64,000 bases of DNA from Marsupella aquatica (taxonomy: Eukaryota > Marchantiophyta), in assembly GCA_973895155.1 (NCBI GenBank), contig OZ316892.1, positions 11,904,001 through 11,968,000 on the forward strand, written 5' to 3'. Position numbers and translations under genes: made by a program. The notes below the pieces were generated by a model. The model made no database searches. It was not told where the DNA came from and saw only the letters and a program-made list of their open reading frames with translations. This document shows, piece by piece, positions 20,338 to 32,946 of the stretch. Every line of letters starts with the position of its first letter. The stretch's first letter is position 1.

Positions 20338-22749
20338 TTAAAAGTTAGGGGGTCCAGACCCTAAAACGTCGCACGTGATGTAGAGCCCTACATAGAGTGA
20401 CCCCCCCGAGCTTGGAAGCTCCACCAGCTCCCATGTCTTGTTGTCACTCAAAGATTGCAACTCCCTCTGCATTGCTGCATTCCACTCATGCTTCTGTTCT
20501 GAAGCACAAGCCTCATTGTACAAAGAAGGCTCTCCTTCTTCCAAGATCAAAGCCATATCATCATCATCAGGTGCAATATCAATATTATCTAGCTTAGATG
20601 AGTCTGCCCATTGACCATACCTGGTAGGAGCTCTAGCAGAACGAATGGAAGTTCTTCTAGTAGATGATTCAGGCTGATATGCTGCTATTGCTGGTTGAAT
20701 TTGAGGTACCCCAACAACAATCTGCTCCTCTTGTTCCATCACAAGAACCAACTCCATGCCCAAAGCTTCTCCATCTCTCCTGTCATGAATATCATCATGA
20801 CTAATCTCCCCCTCAACCCGGTCCGGGATGGGAGATTTCCCATTGTCAGTATAGGAATCCTGAGAATGCTCCCCCTCCTTTGATGATCTGGATTCATTAA
20901 AGGACACATATCTATTAACAATTAGCTTACAGGTTATTGGATCCCATAACCTATAACCGTTCACACCTATCTCATAGCCAAGAAAAATGCATTTTTTTGA
21001 CTTGGACTCCAACTTGGATTGAAGCTGGGAAGGTGTAAGCACATAAGCATCACATCCAAAAATCCTCAGATGTGAGTAATCTGCTGGACGCCCGTACCTC
21101 ATTTCAAATAGCGTCTTGAATCCAATAGAACTTGATGGAGAGAAATTTACCAAATAAGCTGCAGTGTTGACAGCTTCAGCCCAAAACTCATGTGGTAAGC
21201 ATGATTGACTCAACATACTCCTCGAGCGTTGCAATAGTGTTCGATTGAGCCTCTCAAAAATACCATTTTGCTAAGGAGTATAACTTGTTGTGAGATGGCG
21301 TGTAATCCCCTACTCTTTACAATACGTTCCAAATTCCCCGGAACCGTATTCACTGTCGTTATTCGATTGAAGATATCTCACCTTGTTACCAGTCTGATTC
21401 TCAACTTGGGCTTTCCACTCTTTAAAAGTGGCAAAAACATCAGACTTGTTGTGGAGAAAGTAAATCCACACATACCTTGAGTAATCGTCTATGAACGTGA
21501 CATAGTATAACCGTCCAGAGTATGAGGGAGTAGGGACTGGTCCCCACACATCACTATGTACATACTCAAGTACCTCCTTGCTAGTGTGAGTTCCAACTTC
21601 AAAGGGTTTCCTGTGCTGCTTTCCAAGCACACAATGCTCACAAAAATCCAATTTACTAGACTGCAAATTAGAAATCAAACCTCTTTTCTAAAGTATAGCC
21701 AAACCTTTCTTACTCATGTGACCTAGCCGGAAATGCCACAACCGGGTCGGCTCCTTATGAGACAAGGTTACATTGGCATCATCACATATTACTCTGCCCT
21801 CCAAAACATACAAATTTTTGTGCCTCTTTCCCTTCAGCACAACCTTAGTACCGGTTGAAACCTGAAGGACACCATTAGCAGAACTCCACTGATGGTCATT
21901 TGCTTCTAACATTCCAAGTGAAATGAGATTTTTCATCATGCTAGGAATATGTCTCACATTCCGCACTATTCTTACAACACCATCAAACATCTGTAATCTC
22001 ACAGATCCAAGTCCAACTACTTGGCATGGGATTCCATTTCCCATCAACACTGAACCGTTGGAAACCGTGCAAGAACTGAAAAACTCTCTCCTATAGCAAA
22101 TGTGAAAGGTACAAGTACTATCTAGTATCCAACCATAATCTCCCTGATGTGATACTACGTTGAGGGCAAAGTAATGGCATCACAAAATGACATCATCGAG
22201 TAAATCTACCTCATGTGCGCTGGATGCCGCATTAGCTGATGGGGTAGAGTCCTTTACCCGACAATCTCTCTTCATGTGGCCTAACTTGCCACATTTCTAA
22301 CATGCAAGAGGCTTCCTCTCTTGTGATTTTCCTTTGGATTTAGATCTCCCCCCGGTTGTAGATCTAAATCTGTTTTGCCCATTCGTGCGCTGTGCTGGTG
22401 TTCCATGATTCACGTTCAACGTAGTACCAGAAGAAGATGTTGTCTGTGCTAGATCCAGCTTTTTTCAAGCATCATCAGACAGTAGAGAGCTCACCACCAC
22501 ATCATACGAAATGGACTTCAGATCTCTGTACAAGAGCACCTATTTCAAGCCCTGATAAGATGGCGGTAAGGAGCTTAGCGGAAGCAAGGCCTTATCCTCA
22601 TCCTCCACTGCACGCTGCACCAGTGATCGTACCGGTGATACTTGTTCCTCCTCAAACGGTACGAGCAACTCCTCAGACTCTCCGTCTGACCGTCGCAAAC
22701 CTGAAGCTCCACCAACGTCGATTCTTCCAGTATTCTCCGAGTCACTCAT
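20338..22749 (-). mobile_element. truncated Ty1/Copia retrotransposon, gag–protease–integrase remnant
   Basis: A single minus-strand frame runs from 22749 to 20338 with no frameshift. Order: gag C-terminal part (DEDKALLPLSSLPPSY), a CCHC zinc knuckle around 22300–22270, an aspartic protease site changed to ILDST near 22100, GAG-pre-integrase (LWHFRLGHMSKKGL, ~21740), integrase core (HSDVWGP, DDYSRY) at 21670–21310, the integrase C-terminal region (LRIFGCDAYV), and the TWELV start of RT at ~20410. RT and RNase H are missing beyond ~20400. Most of the gag N-terminus is also absent. Seven in-frame stops interrupt it: TGA 22465, TAG 22540, TAG 22297, TGA 22180, TAG 21688, TAG 21310, TAG 21271 (low coordinate given). 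The integrase second Asp is Asn. It is dead. No LTR pair was identified. Confidence 0.93.
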
Positions 22750-23845
22750 ATGAGAAAATCACAAAAAAATATATTTTTTCAAAACTTCTCATAAAACTCA
22801 GAACTCAACACCACCGCGTAGCCCACGTAGCTAGGAGTCTAAACTGAAAACAAAAATAAAAAATGAACTTGGACAAAAAAGTTATTCAAATTTTGGTTGA
22901 GGTGGGTAAAACCATGGAAAACTCCCCCGTTTTGACCACCTCCAAGAATCTCCAAAATGTGAATGGGCAATTGATGTCAAAATTGTGAATGGAGTGCTAC
23001 ACCGCGTAGCTAACTCGAGTAGCTACCACCTTCCCAAAAACAACCGGAAAAAGTTACCGTTTCTCGGTACAAATTTTTGTCGTACAGCCGAAAACATGCT
23101 CTCTGGTTTTTGAGAATATTCCCCTATAGAGCGCACATGGCACATAGGGGGCCGTTCCCCCTGTCGGACCGGTTAAAGCGCCGGGTCACAAGGCCCGGGA
23201 TGCGGCACAACCAATGAGGAGGAGAGAAAAAATGAGAAAAAGCACTTTAAAGGAGTCTTAAAGCCCCTAAAAAAATGCTTGTATGCGCGCATATTTGCAT
23301 GAAAAAATTTGTGTTTTCGCAGTGAAAGGGGTGTGGGGGGCCAGGGCGCGCGCCGGGGCGTTTGGCGAAGCCGGTTTGTCGGGGTGTGAAGGTTTACGGG
23401 CCGTATGGGGGCAAACAAATGCCCTAAACTAACCTAAAATGTGCCAAAAAATGACACAAAGGCCTCAGCCACCTCCGCTTTAGTTTCCAATAAGAAAAGT
23501 GATGACCACCGACATGAAAATGTTGTTGATTGCACCGGCACGTCTGCAGCTCCTCAAGAGAAGAAAACCTCCGCCGTGTCACACTCTCTCCGCGTCAAGA
23601 GCCAATCCCGGACTCAAAATGATCGCCTCACCACGATCTCTCCATTGAGCCTCAGCACTTCAATTTTCCTCCATCGAGTTGAACGCAACAACGAGAAACC
23701 TCGTTGAGGCAAACACAAACTCCATAGCTTGCCAAAAAACCAGAAAACGACTTTCACTTGTCACGAATCACTTGGTCCACATTCAGGAGCAAATCAGCTA
23801 CCGAAACAATCAGCTCGTCTCAATCTACAAGCGGAGCAACACCAT
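22750..23845. other. non-genic stretch upstream of Copia remnant
   Basis: May contain the leader or left LTR of the Copia element, but no LTR boundary or primer-binding site was found. 'gtagc'-rich phrases recur near 22815 and 23005. The frame 23441–23707 has no recognised domain. Confidence 0.4.
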
Positions 23846-24240
23846 GGTTGGTGAAGCAGTTTTGAATATACTCACCCTACCAAATCAGAAATGTGTGTCC
23901 CTCAGAGAGTACACTGCATACAAGGTATGAACATAGGGAGAAAAAAAAATCTACAAAAAATGAAAATTTGTGTTTTGGCACACACATTCAAATTGCTTCA
24001 CCAACCATTTTTTCATTCCCTGTATGAAGTGGAAGCTCTGAGGGACACAAATGTCTGACTTGGTAGCTCAGGTGAGGATAGTCAAAACCGTTTAACCAGC
24101 CATTTATATAGATTCACTTTGCTGCCAATCTCTTTTTTTTCATACCCTGTATGGAGTGCAAGCTCTGAGGGACACATGCTTGATTTGGTAGAGGTGAGTA
24201 TATACAAAACAGCTTCACCAGCCATTTTCATAGACTCACC
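23846..24240. repeat. foldback: ~85-bp inverted repeat with an extra direct copy
   Basis: 23846–23931 and 24141–24225 are reverse complements over about 85 bp with scattered mismatches; both carry a 'gtccctcagag' or 'ctctgagggac' core. A third copy at 24013–24104 has the same orientation as the right arm. The right arm and third copy both end in 'accagccat'. This looks like a non-autonomous foldback or MITE-type element with an internal duplication. No target-site duplication was pinned down. Confidence 0.75.
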
Positions 24241-24401
24241 TTGCTACCAATCCCTTTTTCCCACTTGCACCCCCAATTTTAGTTATGCGTCACTCTAGAC
24301 GGGAGGCCCTGAAGAGTAGTTTTGGTTCACTCTCATACACTCTAGTAAGATGAGTGTAGCGAACAATGTGCTTTTCCATGTGAGTAATTCTGGGATCAGT
24401 T

Positions 24402-25296
24402 GTAGATACTACAGGAGCATATTTGACGGCCAAACCTCTTGAACGATGCTCTGCGAGCATGTGTTAAACTGTGAGAGAGAGCTTGTAGATACTACGGGAG
24501 CATATTTGACGGCCAAACCTCTTGAACTATGCTCTGCAAGCATGTGCTGAAATGTGGGAGAATAATAGGAGAGATTGTAGATACTACGGGAGCATATTTG
24601 ACGGTCAAACCTCTTGGACAAAGCTCTGCAAGCATGTGTTAAAATGCGAGAGAATAATAGGAGAGCTTGTAGATACTACGGGAGAATATTTGACGACCAA
24701 CCTCTAGAACAATGCCCTACAAGCATGTGTTGAAATGTGGGACAATAATAGGAGAGATTGTAGATACTACGGAAGCATATTTGACAGCCAAACCTCTTGA
24801 ACGATGCCCTGCAAGCATGTGTTGAAATGTGGGAGAATAGTAGGAGAGATTGTAGATACTACGGGGGCCTATTTGATGGCCAAACCTCTTGAATGATGCT
24901 CTGCGAGCACATGTTGAAATGTGGGAGATAATAGGCGAGCTTGTAGATACTACGGGAGCACATTTGAAGGCCAAACCTCTTGAACGATGCCCTGCAAGCA
25001 TGTGTTAAAATGTGGCAGAATAATAGGAGTGCTTGTAGATACTACTGGAGCAAATTTGACGGCCAAACCTCTTGAAGGTGTTAAAATATGGGAGAATAAT
25101 AGGAGAAATTATAGATACTATGGGAGCATATTTGATAGCCAAACCTCTTGAAGGATGCTCTGCTAGCATGTGTTAAAATGTGAGAGAATAATAGGAGAGA
25201 TTGTAGATAACACTGGAGCATATTTGATAGCCAAACCTCTTGAACGATGCTCTGCGAGCATGTGCTAAAATGCTAAAATGTGGGAGAATAATAGGA
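24402..25296. repeat. tandem satellite, ten ~92-bp units
   Basis: Units start with 'gtagatacta' (variants included) at 24402, 24485, 24577, 24669, 24760, 24852, 24943, 25035, 25111 and 25203. Spacing is 91–92 bp except for 83 (first) and 76 (eighth, internally deleted). Each unit contains 'gccaaacctcttgaa' and 'gcgagcatgtg' or a variant, and ends in a 'gggagaataataggaga' phrase. Copies differ by a few percent to about 15%. The array stops ~580 bp upstream of the pyruvate kinase start codon. Open frames on either strand through the array only reflect unit length. Confidence 0.93.
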
Positions 25297-25873
25297 GAGA
25301 GCATCTTGATGAGTCAAGAAGAGTCCGCCCTTAACCGTCGGTCCCGATGTCCGGACACCTCGTTGCTCCCGCTCTCGTGGCAAATGGCAATGGAAGCTCA
25401 GCGAGTTGCCTTCTTGTACTGTCAGTCCCCATGTCGTTTTCGCGGTTCCGTGCTCTGCAAATCATACTTCAATCCAATTCTCCTCGTGATCCCCCCAATT
25501 CCACATCGATCGAGCTGCGAGCGCTGCTGCCCTCTCCATCCGTCCGGCACATTCTGTCAAATGCGCTGCCTCTCAACTTCCTCTTGATACAGAGCTGACA
25601 CTCTGTTGTCGACTGCCACTTTCTCCAGCTCAGAGAAATGGGGAGAAGCGGTGTGTGAAAGGCTCGTGTAGTGTGTGATGCAGGAATTTTTCACGATTTT
25701 TGGTGGAAATCTGCAGGAAGTTTGCTTCAGCTTTTCTAGTCTCAGGACCGCATTGCCTGTAGTGAGGAAGTTCGGTGCTCTAGTGTACTGAAGTGTGACT
25801 GGTCTTGATTGAAAGGAGACGGGGAAGTTCTAAACTGATTCTAGACGAGACTGTTTGATTGACTACCGGAGCA

Positions 25874-28800
25874 ATGGCGACGGTGTCCATCAGTCAAACT
25901 TCGTCGTTGAGAGCAACCAGCTGTTCAGGAGTGCAGAAGTCGCTATACGCGAAGAAGTGCAATGCATCTTGTTCTGCGGTTTCAATCGCGAGAGCGACTT
26001 CTTGCTCGTGTTGCAGGTCGGCAGCTTTGGTCAGTGGTCAGGCGGTGCCGCGGAGACAGTGCCAGCGGCGGCAGCTGAAGAAGCGAGACGCTTTGTTTCG
26101 GACTGTGGAGAGCCAGCAGCGATCATGGAGCACGGAGAGATGCACGAGTCTCCGAATTTCTCCGAGAGCAGATGTTGATGCAGTTGTCAATTTTGAGCGC
26201 CAGGATCTGAAAAGCTTGCAACATGCCTTGGAGAAAATTGAAGTCGATTTGGTGACGGAGGCAAATTTGATAGAGAATGGATTCCGAAGCACTAGGCGGA
26301 CCAAGATTTGCTGTACTATCGGTCCGGCCTGTTGCAGCTTTGAGCAGCTCGAAGCACTGGCCATAGGAGGAATGAACATTGCGCGCCTCAATATGTGTCA
26401 CGGAACTAGACAGTGGCATCAGAACGTAATCCGATCGATACGTCAATTGAATGCAGAGAAGGGATACTGTGTGGCCGTCATGGTGGACACAGAGGGGACT
26501 GAAATTCACATGGGAGACTTGGGGGGTGTCTCGTCGGTGCACGCCGAGGTACTCCTCTTTCTTTGTACAACTAGTAAGTGCCCGTAAGTAAATATATATA
26601 TTGGCACTACTATACATGTTAAGTAGGCTAAGTTATCACTACTAACCCTGTTTTAGTTAATGAATTACCCAAATTCCTCAACTTTACACATTTATCTTGA
26701 TTCTTAAGGCTGAAGGAGTAACTAACCCCATCACTTTAAGATCTCCACAACGAGATGACTATTTCGTGACGTTAAGGGAGCAACCCTCCAAAGCAAGGAA
26801 CTCTCCATGTGGCCCTAAAATTGAGTTTCATATTTGAGTTTGCGAATGAATGCATCCACATTGGACAGCCGGTGAAACCGACACGATTGTCCAGAACCCC
26901 ATTAACATAGGCTGACTGGAAGTATTCTGCAATCCATCTTAGTGGCTTGCAGATCCACTAAACGCTCCAGGCAGATCTATATCTAACTTTGTCCAAAGCT
27001 GTGGAATGGAAAAAGGGAGTGAAACATTGTGCTGTTGCGAGTACTGTCAGGATCTAGTTTTACCCTAGCTGCTAGGCTGCTTTGGCTTTAGGACTCGACC
27101 CTATATTGGGCCTCTACAACTGTGGGACGTTGTCTCACGTTCTTGCGTCCTTGTTCCTTGGCATAGTTGCTAATATCAGGGGTAGCAATCAGTTCATTTC
27201 CCTGTTCTGTTCAGACCGGGCGGCAGGTCATATGGAACCTGCCTGCCGCTCTACTCGGATGGTTTGCTCCGAATGGCAATCCTCATGCTCTCTATTTCAT
27301 TTCTCGCTTGAGAGATGCTACTCTGTTTCTAGGTGCTCATGTGGGAAGAAAGAAGGCTGGTCAGCTCTGCTCCATGTTGAGCAGTAACATTGAAACAGTA
27401 AACTGGATCCATTCCCCTTTGCAGTTTCCCCGGGGGTATTGCCCAAACTGCTTGGATTTATTCTGTGGTGGCCTGGTTAAGGTCAAGTGCCTGTGAGATA
27501 CATGGAAACGGGGAAGGTTTGCACATTGTACGAATTGTGTTTTTGTTGCTTTTAATTGTATAGTCATTTGTTGGATAGGAGTTTTTGGGACTTTTCTGAT
27601 TGTTTGAATTATAGTGACTCAAGATTTCTAATAATTCAAGTGCTTGACATTAGACGCCTACAGCTGATCAGCCCACATTGGCCCTTCGTTTTTCTCATAC
27701 CAGCGCTGAAATGAGTCTTATCTCGAAAGAATGTCGGCTTTATTATGGAGATAAACGAATTGAATAGAGTCCCTATCGTGATGCTGCGCCTTTCTTCAAG
27801 TATGATAGTTTTGATCAGTAGTCTGATAATTGACAGTCTTCTGTTTCGATTGTCAGCACTATCTTCATATTCCCAACCTAAAGGTTTGCTCATGCTTAGT
27901 CAGCCTTCATCGTTTGGAGCCATACTTCACAGTCACATCGTTAGCTGTCTTTTAGCCTGTGTATTAACATAAATGTACTGTTTCATGAATAGCACTAAAG
28001 GACAAATTTTATGCTGTCGGTAGTCCTCCTATGCTTCCCTTAGTTGCTTTTCCTCTGTTGCCAGATCGCCTTGCTAGTAAGTTATTAAGGTTTTTGGTGT
28101 TTTTCCCCAAATCCTTCACGATATTCCCGTGTCAATCTTTTATGGTTCTCGCTTTCGTTCATTGTCCTGTTTTACCAGATTTTCTTTGGTACGTTTGTAC
28201 TTTTCGGTTTCTTTTATATTCCCTTAGGAGCCTCGCAAGTCAATCGTTTTCGTGTTCGTTTTGCTAAGGACAGAATTGCGGAAAAATCCCGTCTCAGGAT
28301 CCTTCAGAAATTTCAAACAACCGAACAACAGAAGTACACTGTGAGCTCGTTTTGTGAATCTCTCTCTATACAAACAAACTAACTGAAGTGTTCTTGACAT
28401 TTTGTTCGACACTTATGATATTGTTCAAAGCTTGCAGTCAACATTGTATCTAGTAGATTTCTTCACAATCGATGTGATGCTATCTAAGAACTTTCGCTGG
28501 AGTGGAATCGAAGCACAGCAACAGGGATCTCATATTAGCTCTAATGCTTAACTTTGCAATCTCTGGATGCCGCTCGGTACGAAGATTTGCATCAGAAGTC
28601 TCACTTTTTTTTCATGTTCACATTTCAGGATGGAGAGGAATGGTGCTTCACTGTCCGTCAATTTGATGGGCCGGTTCCAGGCAACACAATTCAGGTCAAA
28701 TACGAGGGATTTGCTGAGAGTAAGATTTCCAATCTTCGTAGCCGTAATCTCTCAGTTTGGACTGTACTGCAGCTCCTATTATCCGGAACCCAGTCAACTG

Positions 28801-31410
28801 AGTCTCTCAGCAATCATTGCCAGGTTACACAGTCCCCTCGGTTATATCTTTTCCTTATGAGCTTCTCATAACGAACTTCTGCCGGCCATTCGTTGTACTT
28901 CCAGTTGCTAGGCTGACGGTCACTAAATTGACAAAATATATATTTTTTGACCTCCGCTGGGTAGGGCACGGAGGGACTAGTTTGTCACAGAGCCAGTTTT
29001 TAGCTTCATTCTCAAATGGTTCATAGCCGGATGATAAAGTTTAATGAATAGAGTGGTATATTGTTGGAGATGCTAAATGTTATCAGGTGAACGTGGCAAT
29101 TCAGTGGATAGTTCGGTTGTCTCCAGTCCATGGGGGACCTCCTAACTCTGCTGTGTCTCAACTCCTGCAGTCCTTTGGGTCGCACTTCTGATGCCATTAA
29201 TATGTGACAGATGTGAAGACAGGCGATGAGCTGGTTGTGGATGGAGGATTGGTACGATTTAATGTTATCGAAAAGTTTGGGCCGGACGTTAAGTGTATAT
29301 GCACCGACCCCGGTCTGCTGCTTCCTCGTGCGAGTCTCACCTTCTGGAGGGACAATAATCTCGTCCGAGAGCGCTCTGCGATGCTGCCTACCCTCTCGTC
29401 CAAGGTGCCCAATCCCTTCTTTACTCTTTCATGCTACTGTAGGTCGCATCGTTCGTTGGGGAAGAGTCCTTATGAATCAGATTTGTTGGGTCGAGCAGAG
29501 CATGTTTAAGAACGAAAACCGTCAGATTGTTACAATGAAATTAGATAGAATGTATCATTCTGGCAGGAAAATTGATTGACTTCATAATCTGGTTCGTCGT
29601 AATGGAGAGCAGGATTGGCTAGACGTTGACTTCGCAATCCAAGAGCGCGTTGACTTCATCGCTGTTTCTTACGTGAGGTCTCCCGAAGTAATCAAGCATC
29701 TGAAGAGCTATGTCACGTCCCGCTTGCCCGAAGGGTATTTTCTAAACCTATCAAACAACCGCACGTTATATATTCCTTCCCTGTTGAAGGGATTTGGAAC
29801 CTCAGATCGTTTTGGTACCAGACAATTGCACATAAAGGGAAAACTCCTTAATTCGTTTGAAGGTGCCCTGGAGCTCGCTGTTATCCACATTTTCTGAATG
29901 TCTCACGAGAAAGTGAATTGTCTTCTCAGAGGAATCGGTGTTTTTGCCAAGATCGAAGCCATTGACTCTCTCAGCTGCTTGGAGGACATCATTCGAGTTT
30001 CAGACGGAGCTATGGTTGCTCGAGGAGATCTGGGTGCGCAGATCCCTCTGGAGCAGGTGCCAGCAGTGCAGAAGAGTGTAATTGACCTCTGCCGTGAGCT
30101 GAACAAGCCTGTCATGGTTGCTTCTCAATTTCTGGAGTCTATGATCGAATACCCCATCCCAACTCGTGCTGAGGTTTGGAGAAGTCAACCCTTATGCTCC
30201 TTATACAGATTGCTCATTATTGCAATCACTGATCAGCTCGTTTGCTAGCAATTATGAAATTCGATAGCAGAAATCCAATAACCGTCAATATTATTGACAT
30301 ATCATGCCAACATGCTGCTATCCGAACTTGGTTTATCAAGTGTTTGTGTACGAGTCGACCTGGTTCAGACTACAGTATGAATTTGTGAGAATTGACGTTC
30401 CATCCAGACATTAGACAGTGAATAACATGTGTGAACATTAATCAGGTTGCGGATGTGGCTGAGGCGGTTCGACAGCGGGCAGATGCATTGATGTTATCAG
30501 GGGAGTCTGCTATGGGTTTGTTCCCAGACAAGTGCATGGATGTGTTACGAAGCGTTAGTTTGCGCATCGAGCACAACGACAGAGAAGAGCAGCCACAACC
30601 TTACAATCCTCCACCGCAGCTGTCGGTGGCACTCTCAGACCGCATCTCAGAGCAAATTTGCAACTCCGCGGCAGAAATGGGTAAGTGACTTTGGCGTATC
30701 TTGTAGGGCGTCAGCCTGTTAGAGTATATTTTCAGTCATTTTGAGCGGTTTGGGTTATTGTTCTCTTCTAGGATACCGACCAGACATTCCCAGCTGTGAT
30801 CTCGGATCGGATCTGAGAAGGCTTTACCCAGAAGAGCGTCCGGTGTGCTGACGAATTGGGATGACAGATAACCATACCCCGTGCTTGACCAGTTTTAAGG
30901 AAATATTCCCATCTCCTACCGTAGTTGCAGCAAGCACAAAAGAAAACACAGATTCAATTTTGTGCTCGACTTTACCTGGACTTTTTCAACCTGTTCCTGA
31001 ACTGTGTCAACTCAACAAGATTTTTTCCAGACAACCGAAGCGTTTAAGTGACCCACGCTGACATGGTCCTGATCGATGGATGCGCAGCCAACAAACTAGG
31101 AGTTGATGCTATTTTCGTGTACACAAGGAGGGGATTCATGGCATCCCTATTGTCACGGAACCGCCCGGATTGCCCCATCTTCGCTTTCACGGAGTCCAAG
31201 TCCGTGCGGCAACGCCTCAACATGCAGTGGGGCCTCATTCCATTCCGGTTGGACTTCTCCAACGACATGGAAACTGACCTCAAGAGAACCTTTGTGTTGC
31301 TGAAAGCTCGAGGGATGATGAAGGCCGGAGACCTTGTTGTTGCCGTCTCGGACATCGCTCCTCCCGAGGCCGACTTGCTCCAGTCAATTCAAATTCGTAA
31401 GATTCCCTAA
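25874..31410 (+). CDS. PKp1-like: plastid pyruvate kinase, alpha-type (seven exons)
   Basis: Converts phosphoenolpyruvate and ADP to pyruvate and ATP, supplying plastid fatty-acid and amino-acid synthesis. Exons: 25874–26548, 28629–28719, 29211–29404, 29613–29734, 29930–30173, 30446–30680 and 31088–31410. All introns are GT–AG; the total is 1,884 nt (627 residues) with phases joining throughout. The first ~95 residues are Ser/Arg/Cys-rich, as in a transit peptide. The barrel starts at [12 protein letters not shown]. The B domain has DGEEWC and [12 protein letters not shown]. Lys368 in FAKIEAID is the proton-transfer lysine, and [15 protein letters not shown] holds metal- and substrate-binding residues. 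The C domain ends SIQIRKIP. The PLLLPRA-type and GDLGAQ motifs point to the plastid alpha (PKp1) class. ATG 25874 is chosen because upstream in-frame starts are not ATG. Intron 1 is 2.1 kb. No inactivating change seen. Confidence 0.95.
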
Positions 31411-32437
31411 ATTACACCGATGTCTCAGCATATAGTGGGCCCGTTTGTTCGATGTCCGTCAGCCAAGAGTTCAAGATACAGGATTACAGGACAAGGTTCC
31501 TCAACTTTTCGTTGACAAACTCAGGAAGAAGACAGGATAGGACGGTCCCTCACCTTTTGTTGAGAACCTGAAGAAGAGAGAACGTCCACTCATTCATTCT
31601 GACGTGAGGAACGATCACATCAGATTGCCGGTGGTCACGGCCATTATTTCCGTACTGGTCGAGGATCATTGTCGAATGGATCCAGGAGTTTCATTGTATC
31701 CAAACTCTTCCACATTTCAATTCCTTGCTGCCTTCTGAAGGTCGAGCCGAGCCAGGCTACAGTAGATGGCAACGGCACATGCTCATCATCTCCCACGTCA
31801 AGCTGGAGGATCAAAGTTTCCAAAAGAGGCTTTTGAGGTTACAAGACAAACTTTCACAGAGCTTGCGCTTGCAACCGACTTTGATATAATTATGAGAGGA
31901 TGATGCCCGTGTTGCAATAATTGTAACTCGAGAAATATAAATGGAAGAAATTGTAAGCATGATATCTCGGCCTTTATGAGTTCGATGTCTTCCACACTTT
32001 TCCAGTCTTTACTCATTAGCAGCCGTTGCCTGGATCACACGAGGAGCAAGTTCTGTGATCTGATTGATGCGCACGAGCTGCATCACGTGTCTTCTGTATG
32101 AAATATCAGAGAACCAGCATTTTTTTTGGTGGCGAGAACTCGCCAAATGCCATGTCACTGAAAAGTTTTGGCGAAAATTCGTCAGGCTTTCTGCCTTGAC
32201 TAGCCACCTAGCCACAGGTCCAATAGCCAGAATCGGACAGTTATTAAATGTAAGGAGACACAACATTCAGAGATTAATATAGCAAATGTGGATAAAGTGA
32301 TATTTCTAGCATGTTCTCCTTCACCCAATATAACAGGAACCACCTTTACCCCCCCAAAAAACAAAACCTTAAATTACCCTGCAGGGCCATAAACTGGGCT
32401 TTCTCATTTGAGCCAAGATTTTTGGCTGGGTGGCTAA
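31411..32437. other. 3' flank of pyruvate kinase gene, nothing else recognised
   Basis: Probably includes the 3' UTR. No clear AATAAA close to the stop codon. No domain-bearing frames. Confidence 0.5.
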
Positions 32438-32943
32438 GAGCATCTCCAACCCAACTGGGTGTTTACCAAACCTGGCTAAGAGCATCTCCAACCCAATTGG
32501 GTGTTTACCAAACCCAGTAAAGAAAATCTAAAAAGTCAGTTCCAATCCACTCACTCTAAGACTACCTGGATTTTAAGAACTAAGTTTTCTGGTTACTGGA
32601 TTTGAATATGGGAGAGATTATAAAGAAGTTGATTCCTTACTGGGCTTGTTGTTGGGTTTTCGAGATCTCAATATATGGGTGTCAGGTGTTAATACCTGCT
32701 ATTTAGGGAAGATTACCCAGTTAGGATTGGGGCTGCTTTTCAGTTGGCCTCTAAAGATATGTAGTTGATTCCTTACTGGTTCTTGTTGTTAGGTTTTCAA
32801 GATCTCAATATAGGTTGTCAGATGTTAATACCTGCTATTTAGGGAAGATTACCTAAAATTTTCAGTTGGCCTCTAAAGATATGTACAGTGAACTAATATA
32901 GGATGCTGTTAGTCTGGGTAACCCAGTTGGATTGGAGATGCTC
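32438..32943. mobile_element. MITE with TAA target site, PIF/Harbinger-like
   Basis: The left end GAGCATCTCCAACCCAACTG and the right end, read in reverse complement (GAGCATCTCCAATCCAACTG), are terminal inverted repeats. TAA flanks both ends (32435–32437 and 32944–32946), the 3-bp target duplication typical of PIF/Harbinger elements. The left terminus is duplicated: a second start lies at 32480, also preceded by TAA. Inside, a ~136-bp segment beginning 'gttgattccttactgg' occurs twice in tandem (32628 and 32764). No coding capacity, so it depends on an autonomous element elsewhere. Confidence 0.8.
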
Positions 32944-32946
32944 TAA

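Noticed and set aside
24409-25001. Minus-strand frames with repeated peptide words
   Set aside because: Pure consequence of the 92-bp satellite unit; not genes.
24402-25296. CRISPR-like array
   Set aside because: Units are contiguous 92-bp repeats with no unique spacers, in a plant nuclear context.
25855-26178. Alternative 107-codon frame over pyruvate kinase exon 1
   Set aside because: Starts at a non-ATG codon and is out of frame with the conserved barrel; shadow frame.
27082-27496. Open frames of ~100 codons inside pyruvate kinase intron 1
   Set aside because: Two overlapping frames, no domain. The flanking exons join perfectly without them.
30770-30851. Cryptic exon in pyruvate kinase intron 6 after 'cttctag'
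   Set aside because: Open for only ~27 codons to a TGA. The exon at 31088 continues the protein exactly in phase and in family sequence.
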